A stretch of DNA of 64,000 bases from Chrysoporthe austroafricana (lineage: Eukaryota; Ascomycota; Sordariomycetes; Diaporthales; Cryphonectriaceae). The notes under the pieces were generated by a model, which was given only the letters and a program-made list of their open reading frames with translations, searched no databases and was not told the origin of the DNA. The stretch spans positions 620,001-684,000 of the forward strand of contig JYIP02000011.1 in NCBI GenBank assembly GCA_001051155.2, read 5' to 3'. Positions 56,702 to 64,000 of the stretch are shown here, piece by piece (position 1 is the stretch's first letter; every line of letters begins with the position of its first letter). The position numbers and the translations under genes were made by a program.

Positions 56702-59700
56702 ATGCTTTCTTTTAAGGCTCTAAATGGATTACAAATGAATCCGCATGTGCGGGCCCCTGAGGACGAACGAAGGCAATGCGTTTATAAACGCACAGCTACC
56801 CTGCCTGTAGTGATAGACTGTGCTCTGAGCGCCATGGCGAAGTGCAAACACACGCGCTGGGTGCGCCTGGTCAGCCAAGACAAGTGTATCGCTTTGGAGG
56901 GATCAGACCGAGCCCAACGCCTCCTCGACAGCCTACCGAGACCCGAGGAACAGAAGCCAAGCCTGGTCGTGTTGGTGGGCAACCTGTCAAAGCTGCGGTT
57001 GCTTCGGAAGCTCGAAGTCCATGGAGCGGGCCTCCGAGGCACGAGGGGCCATGGTGAGATACATATGTCCATAGCGCCGTCCGGCGCCCGCGCCGATTGT
57101 CCAATGCTTATAGCAGATGGTGACATGCCTACACACAATAGGCTGGGTAGATCCTGCAAGCCGCAGCTGTGTCACGAGGTCGGGCTCCGGCCGTTCACGA
57201 CACTCGTGCCGGGCCAGGACGCGATAGCAGAGAGCGCAAACCAGCTATACTTTCGCCTCCTTTTTCCATTTGCCGACGTGATGTGCCTCTTTGCCATGGA
57301 CTTGGGAGGCCTCGGCCAGGTCGCCCATTGTGTAGCCCAATGGATGGAGAGAGGGAAACCGTCTACGATGGACGTCCGCCCGTGGTTGCTTGTCGTGGTA
57401 GAGGACGGCCCCGAAGAGGAGATGCTAGTTGCGTTCGGGGACATGGTGCATGCCTATACGAGCATCAAGATGCTAGAGTACTTTGGCGGCGTTCGTCTTG
57501 TGAGCCTCGTCGGGCCTAGAAAGCGCGCGAGGACCTCACGGAAGAGCACCCAGGACAGACTATCCAGCGAATTGACGAAAGCATCTCGGCTTGCGAGACA
57601 GGGCCGGTCGGAAGCCGGCTGTCTCTTTGTGGCGCGACACCTGGCCGGGTTTCTGCAGCACGCAGCAGCACAGGTGACCGGGGCATCGCGAGAGCCGGTT
57701 GATTTTATTCAAACCTCAAGGCTGCTGACGCCCGTTGCTGCTGACTTAGAAATGCACCTGGCACGCTTCGTGCTTCCCCTCAAGTCTTTCGATGCTCTAG
57801 CGACCTTTGCCGTGCCAGTACTTGCATCCAGCTTTATTTTAGACCACTACCCCCCCGGGATGCATCGTGAGTTCGTCGCTCATGCACCTGCACAGGTCCA
57901 GGCCAGAGCCTCTGCATGCACAAGACTCTGCTAACCAGCCCTCGTAGCATTCCGTCCGCAAGATGTGTATGCTTCCCTCTACAGAGATGCGTGCTCCAGC
58001 GTATGCAAGGCTGGTGCCTTGGCCCCGCAAAACTCCGACACCTTCTCCCTGCCGTCCGCCTTTCCGGGATGGGTAGAGGCGGCGATGCAAGAGCAATTCT
58101 CGCGCTATAGCCACTACGGCTCGTCCAAAGCGCTCCACCAACAGACGATGGCTAGATTCCAGGAAGTGTGGGCGGGGGTGGTCTCCGACGAGACTTGCTT
58201 CTGCTGCATCCGCCGCCGGCCGCAGTTTGGCCTGCCTTGCGGTCATGCTGTGTGTGAAAACTGTGTGAGGGTCTTTGGCCGTGAGAGCCTGGCCGACCCG
58301 TGGCTCTATCACGTCGACCGGTGCTTTCTCTGCAATGCGGATATGCCGGACATTCGGATCAAAGTCAAACCAGACACAGCCGGTGTCCGGGTTCTCAGCA
58401 TCGACGGGGGTGGCACGAGGGGTCGCGTGCCGCTGGAATTCATCCGCGTGCTGCAGGACCGTCTCGGACTGCCCTGTCCGGTACAAGGCAATTTCGATGT
58501 GGTCTATGGTACCAGTTCAGGTATGTTTCCGTAGCAGGAGATGGCATGAGCGCTGCCGGAGGTCCACTAATCCCCTTTAGGTGCCATCATCGCGTTTGCG
58601 CTGTTTGCCAATGGCTGGGCTGTGGGGGATTGCATCACTTCCTTTGAAGGTCTGGCCCGTCTGGCGTTCCAGCCCCGCCCGCTGCACTGGATCCCATTCC
58701 TGTCCAAGATATACGACTTCCTCTTCTCCCTCGTTGCAGACAGCCGCTACTCGGCCAAGAACCTCGAGACGGCCTTGCAGAGGGTCTTCGGAGTCGCCCG
58801 GAGCATCATGGACTGCTCCAAAGCCAGCGAGACGGGTACGAGGATAGGCACGCTAGTCACGACGATCCGCGACGTAAGCCCATGCGTCCTGACCAACTAT
58901 AACGGGGTGGGGAAGCACAAGGAAAACAGGGGTAAGGCCGACATGGCACGTCAAACAAATCGAATACTAACCCATATAGATTATTATATTCTTCAACCCA
59001 AGAAAGCCGCCGGCCGAATCCCTCTGTGGGAAGTGTAAGCAGCCAATTTATCTTGATTTTTCTTGGTCTCGTCGCACAGGCTAACGATGACAGACTGCGA
59101 TGTGCCACTGCAGCACCGTAGTAAGTATGCGATGTATGACGTGCAGAGGCCTTTGACTAAATCTCGATTAGCTATTTCAAACCGAAGCATATCGCCGGGC
59201 TCGGCACGTTTCAGGACGGCGGCCTCATGTACAACAACCCCACCGCCATTGCCCTTCAGGAAGCTGCCGCTCTCTTTCCGGCGACATCCGAACCGAGCCT
59301 CGTCGTGTCGTTGGGGACGGGCTCCGCCCGGGCCGATCGGCCGGACACCGCGGGCTCCCGCGCCCTATGGCGAGATTCTTTCTTGCTGCGGGTGTTTCGA
59401 GCGTCCTGGCAATACGGAAACTCTAAGCGGGCATGGCAGCAGCTACTCAGCCATCACAAGCTGGGGAAGGCCGGCGAATATTTTCGATTTGATATTGAAT
59501 TTGAAGATGCAGGACCCATGCTGGACGATGTGCTCAGTATGGACGAGATGCGCAATATCGCTCGCGCGACCATACTGGGTTCTCCTGCCTTGGACCGTCT
59601 CGTCTCCCGCATGCGAGCTGAGCTGTTTGTCTTCGAGTTGGACCCGCAGCGCCCGTTCGAGCGGATCAACGGCATGTACCACTGCGCGGGGAGGATCCTC

Positions 59701-60099
59701 TGTAGGTTGAGGGCGGGGGCGCCCGAGTTCGATGTGCTTATGGCGCAGCTGCGCGAGGCCTCGGCCACCTTTCTCCTAGGAGAAAGTCCTTTACCTGGTG
59801 GGTTGACCGGTGGGTTGACCGGTGGGTTGACCGGTGGTCTCGCGATGCAGGAGGATGGCAACTTCTCGCAGGAGGTCAGGTTTCGCACCGCGGGCCGACA
59901 AGATCCGCTCACTCTCTCACTTCGCGAGAGGGATGCGCCGTACCCCATCAGCGGTGCGCCGTTCACCCTCCAGGGACTTATTGAGGCGCAAGATCTGGAG
60001 GCGCGATTTGGCAGCGCGCACCACCGAAAGAGGAAGTGGCCGAGCGGGAGGGAGGAGCCAGCGGCTGGGCCGCGGCGAAAACGGACGCGAAAGGGGTGA
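56702..60099 (+). CDS. RING-finger patatin-like phospholipase
   Basis: Six exons: 56702-57866, 57948-58520, 58581-58931, 58980-59034, 59094-59120, 59172-60099. The five introns (81, 60, 48, 59, 51 bp) have GTGAGT, GTATGT, GTAAGG, GTAAGC and GTAAGT donors and usually clear branch points (GCTAAC, TACTAAC). All phases fit and give 1032 residues. Residues 1-460 have no firm assignment. A C3HC4 RING finger lies at about 470-515 (CFCCIRRRPQFGLPCGHAVC, CENC, then CFLC). The patatin domain follows: glycine loop DGGGTRG near 541, nucleophile elbow GTSSG spanning the exon 2/3 junction (579), and catalytic DGG in GLGTFQDGGLMYNNPT near 737. A GLTG repeat at about 933-948 and a basic tail (KRKW, RRKRTRKG) end it. 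Expected activity: acyl hydrolase on phospholipids, with possible ubiquitin ligation through the RING. Fungal patatins often act in immunity-like cell death with NLRs; an NLR relic lies 1.6 kb downstream. Confidence 0.88.
59797..59838 (+). repeat. 12-bp in-frame tandem repeat (GGTGGGTTGACC)
   Basis: Three and a half copies encoding GLTG units near the C-terminus of the RING-patatin protein. Being a multiple of three, copy-number change would keep the frame. Confidence 0.85.
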
Positions 60100-61713
60100 T
60101 TGTGACGCAAATTTGTAATGCAGCCAATCTCTGCTAATGAGCAGGGGCTTATATGTCGAGTATGGCGCTCTATTCATGTAATTCCTTGCCGCTTCGAGCC
60201 CCTAATGAAACAGAGTAACTATCCGTGTTCAGGCTGTGGTCGATATTGGCTGCGCGGTTTCTAGTATATGCCGTCGACCGTTCCTGAGTTAGTTATAGAC
60301 GCAAATCTTCCTGTCGCATTCGAGGGATCACTTGCGCCACAAAAAGTGGACCGATCAGGCCCAGCTCATCCAGCGAAACCTAATCACTATCTAGAACATG
60401 AACGATAGTGTAGTGGGGATGTGTAGGCCCTTGCGAGTTTCTTCGCACGAAGTCCGTTCCTCAAATCGAACCTGTAGCATTGAAGATCATCTCTAGGATG
60501 CCCAATCCGCGCCGAGATGGATCGTTTAGTGAGAGAGAAGGGGCAGTGAGGGCGTCTGAATCGCCGAACTGTTGACCCTTCCATTCTGAAAACGTCATGT
60601 CCGGCGCCTCTGCTGCCGTACTGCCTATGGTATCTTCACATGCTGTACCGCTTTGAGTAAGTGAGTAAGGTGACAGCGGAGCTGTGCTGGTTCAGTTCTG
60701 CCCTGAATGGCTTAGGCAAGGCCTGACAGACAATCGCGAAAGAAGGGCATATCTCAGGAACTACTCTCGGAGATCGTCTTGCTGGTGCTATCGCATCAAG
60801 ACAGCCCACCAAGCAGCACAAAGGACTGCTATTTCCCGAGACATATTTTCATCAAATTGAACCTTCTGCCAGGCAGATCGGGGCCCTCTATCAACCTGTT
60901 GAGAGCATAGACTCTTTGCCCCGCGAGTTCTCGCTATTTCAGAATAGCCAAGAGAAGGTTTTCAGATAGTAATACATTAACAACGTCGCATCCTTTTCTA
61001 GGGACAATGCCATTTACGCTTGATCCTATACGCATCTAGAAGGCTTTTTGTTCCCAAAGAGGCTTGATTTTTTTCGCCTTGCATGTGTATATGCTGGTGT
61101 AAGACGCATGTATTTAAGCGAGTCGATTCCGAGGACGTGCTCGTAGAGCCGCCTTAGCGGGCTAGACTCAAGCTCCCATTTTCGGGGCCCTTAGGTTGGC
61201 ATTCCCTACCATAGAAGTTTGTCTTGCCCCTCGAAGTCGTCAATACTATCTTCAAGTTGATCGATAGTCGACTTGAGAAATTTTTCGAGAGAGCAAGAAT
61301 GAGTAGGGGCAGAGTTGGAAGAGCGGTGGCGAGGAATTCTTATCCCGATATTCGATAGGATACCGTAATACGACCAGATCTCCAATATTGCTCATTTCTC
61401 TTTTTCGATTACTACTTGAGCTCGGAATTTTCGGGATACTATGGCTTAGTCATTCGAAAGGTTAATGGCAACGACGATATATGGGGAAATATCAGAACTG
61501 CTTGGAAGAATTTGTTGAAAAAACTAAATAAGGACTATAAAGAGCTCTGGTATCGGGAAGGGAGCTTTACGATAACCATATATCTCTCTGAAAGATTATC
61601 TCTTCAAGAGCCTATAGCTCTCGTAGTTAATAATCGCTCTAGCACCTCTAGCAGCCTCTTAACAAAGGAACCTGCTCCTGGAAGATTAGCATCCCAAGAA
61701 TCCGCGGCGGCCG
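60100..61713. other. no supported gene
   Basis: Contains a plus-strand frame at 61416-61859 that opens with TTG, not ATG (DDIWGNIRTAWKNLLKKLNK); it overlaps the NLR-like frame and may be another piece of the same decayed gene. Confidence 0.35.
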
Positions 61714-61995
61714 AAGAAGGATTTACTGCTGCCCGAGTTGGTAACTACTCCAGCCCAAGATCGCATACTGTACTCAACGTGGCAGCTGTTATACGAGCAG
61801 ATCCAGAAACAGGATCTACTTGCAGCTCATGTCCTCATGTGGTAGGCATATTTCAATAATGATGATATCTGGCTCAAACTTCTCCAATCCATTAGCATGG
61901 ACCATCCGGCTTGGATGGAGGAGCTCCATGATGAATTGAGCTTTAATGGAGCTGTGGGCATGCTAAATTACTACGGCTTCGGCAAGTTAGTTTAA
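61714..61995 (+). pseudogene. NB-ARC/TPR-type NLR remnant
   Basis: In one frame: PELVTTPAQDRILYSTWQLL, then YEQIQKQDLLAAHVLMW, a TAG at 61843, then AYFNNDDIWLKLLQ, DHPAWMEELHDELSFNGAVG and MLNYYGFGKLV before TAA at 61993. This matches the order seen in fungal NB-ARC proteins after the ATPase domain (STWQLSYEQI, LLxLWAYFxNxDIWxELL, AVxxLxxYGLVE); the comparison is from memory. The P-loop, Walker B and TPR repeats are not visible, so only this segment survives. It lies 1.6 kb downstream of the RING-patatin gene, on the same strand. Confidence 0.6.
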
Positions 61996-64000
61996 GCCAA
62001 GATGCTCTATACTCGAGCTTGCAGTGGCCTTGGAGCACTTGTTGAATCTTCGCATACAGATGTTCAAGGAATGCGAAAGGTCTTAATGTACCTGAATAAA
62101 TCAATACAAGGTAAGTCTATACTTTCTTATCTTCATATATCGATAACTAATATGCAAATGGTAGATACAATGCAATTAACAAACATCAAGGAAGGACGTC
62201 GTGATGCAGCTAAAAGAGTGCTCCACGGTATCTTTAAACCTTAGCCTTGTAAATAAGAGGATTGTAAGTATAGGCCGCATATTAATTTGTCCTGTTCACT
62301 GCGATATGATCTTCAGGCTTCTGCTGTGGGAGGTTCCGGGAAATAGCACCAATAAGTTGCAGTTATTGCTTACTAGATGGGATAGACTTATGTTGGATAA
62401 TAGAGATCGGAATCGAAATTTATAACTATAGAGGCTGTATATGGCATCTTCTTGCAAGGCTTTTTGCTGACGTTGTGCTAGGATAGTCTGAACCAATTGG
62501 TCACTGCCATATGGCCTACTCGGGCTGCTATACACTCGGATTGTGTCATGAGATGGGTACCATGCGATTAGCCTAGAGACCCACGTTTACCGCTCTTTTC
62601 TCTATATGTAGAACGCGTAGTCCTCATCATTATTTATACAATAGAACAGCGGATTCTGACCCTACTCGCTCAACCCCTGCTAGCACTGCTCGTTATAGTC
62701 TGTTATATATAAGCTGTTATAATTTCGTACCAAACAATAATACACATTGAAGGAATGTAAGAATTTGACTCGAAATATTTAAAAGTTTTAGAATAAACAT
62801 GCACGGAACGAGCAGGAACGTTGGAGGCAACCCGTGGAACGGCATAGAGGGGATTTGGTGTAGGAGGCGGGTTCCTGAACAATTTTTGCAAGGGCGCCAG
62901 TCCTGGTTCTGGGAGCGACTGCTCTCTGAGGACTTGCTCGCTACGAGCGTAATCAGTCAAGCCATGTCAGCAAGGCTCCATACCACTACCACTAAAGTTG
63001 TTAACTAAATAATTTGCGAAGCCCATTGCGCCTTCTACTGTACTCATATCCCGTGTGTATTCACATTGCGGATGTCCTTGCTTCAGGAAATACTATGCCT
63101 GACTAATAATGCCAAACTAGCGCTAAATCTCTCTCTCTCTCTCTCTCTTTTTTTCTTTCCCAACCGTACTGGTGCAATGGCCACACCGCTATTTCGGCAA
63201 ATATGAAGCTTGTCGTTCGTAAGGACGAGATCGTGCACTGCATTTGCACAGGACGCTTTTGCTGCTAAATGCACTCTGCTGGTCAACGCATCAGACAGCC
63301 AGAAACGGCTCCGGCAAACGCTCTGCAGCCGAGCCCCTTAAGAGTTCTCATTTACGAAGGAATGGTTCCACAGGTCAACACGTCTGTCTGCCCAAATGAG
63401 TATGAGTATTGGATGCGAATGTGCACGGTTGCCCGGCTTGGAGGGAAAAACAACCTGTATAGCTCGAATCTCTTCACTATCGGGGCTAGCTACGACTCGC
63501 GCGAGCTGGCCCTGTAAAAACGGCGCGCCAACCAAAGACTTTTCCTATCTCATGATCTACCACTACATAATCCAAATTTGCGTTCAAGCACGGGGAATGG
63601 TAGCACGTACAAATGCATGACGAAAGCCGTAGAGTTCGCTAACGCTGAAGTATATGATGGTCAAAATTCACAAACTGTTATCCAAATTAGGCTACATACA
63701 GATACTACTGATCCGGTATATACCAGGAAGTGCGGTTATAGTATCGCAGATCTGGCGCCGAAGCTGATTTGGTTACAAGCCGTTCCATGCGCAGCAGGAC
63801 AAACCCACAGCCAACGAAACCCATACGCTGCAAATTAAAGAGCGGCAAATTTACAGTGGGCACGAGTCGCACGAGTGCAAGCCCCTGCACCCCTGCGCGA
63901 CGTTTTCCTCGGCCTTCCCGCCGTGGAAGTCATTGGTTAATTGGCCATAAGCCCTCCTGCACGAGCTGTCGGAATCGGCGATAGGCCTTTGTTCTTGTCC
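61996..64000. other. no supported gene
   Basis: Short frames only, some of them possibly further decayed pieces of the NLR-like gene (62002-62244). A (TC)n tract lies at 63127-63148. The last 250 bp are GC-richer and may belong to a gene continuing beyond the window, but no frame is convincing. Confidence 0.3.

Noticed and set aside
61416..61859. 147-codon gene
   Set aside because: Starts at TTG with no nearby ATG, and overlaps in another frame the segment with NB-ARC-like sequence.

Overview
The window looks like a repeat-rich accessory region of a filamentous ascomycete (Pezizomycotina). The evidence is short introns (47-81 bp) with GTATGT/GTAAGT-type donors and CTAAC/CTGAC branch points, a CFEM/PTH11-type receptor, a ferric reductase, a RING-patatin protein, a Gti1/Pac2 (WOPR) pseudogene and an NB-ARC/NLR remnant. 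Transposon relics carry stop codons of the kind left by C-to-T and G-to-A changes (RIP-like). I cannot name the species.

Layout. 0-6 kb: GC-rich island with a Ser/Thr kinase, a divergently transcribed basic disordered protein, an array of five hairpin repeats just behind that gene, and a two-exon small cysteine-motif protein. 6-20.6 kb: nested debris. It includes a gag relic, a Ty3/gypsy integrase relic, a tRNA-like sequence, a truncated pogo/Fot1 copy, solo LTRs and blocks of an unclassified dispersed element (called U here). 20.7-22.6 kb: an intact four-exon ferric reductase. 23.3-26.9 kb: a solo LTR with target-site duplication, a membrane-protein pseudogene with three in-frame stops, and a full-length pogo/Fot1 element with TIRs and TA duplication. 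27-36 kb: a small coiled-coil gene, a Tad-like LINE 3' end with an (AAAC)n tail, a six-exon CFEM-GPCR gene, a minisatellite, a Gti1/Pac2 pseudogene and another solo LTR. 37-40.4 kb: a Pho80/PCL-like cyclin, a coiled-coil gene and a frameshifted SUR7/PalI-like tetraspan gene. 43-48.6 kb: the longest U copy. 50-62 kb: a gene-bearing stretch with a two-exon unknown, a small chromodomain protein, a 417-residue unknown, a coiled-coil gene, a six-exon RING-patatin gene (1032 aa) and an NLR remnant.

How the parts may fit. Ferric reductases, patatin-like proteins and NLRs are three of the gene classes repeatedly found as cargo of Starship giant transposons. All three occur here, but I see no DUF3435 captain and no DUF3723 gene, so cargo status is inference. 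The most unusual structure is the hairpin array at 3.7-4.2 kb, whose outer stem shows paired compensatory changes between copies. Large parts of the window hold only decayed repeats or nothing I can recognise.
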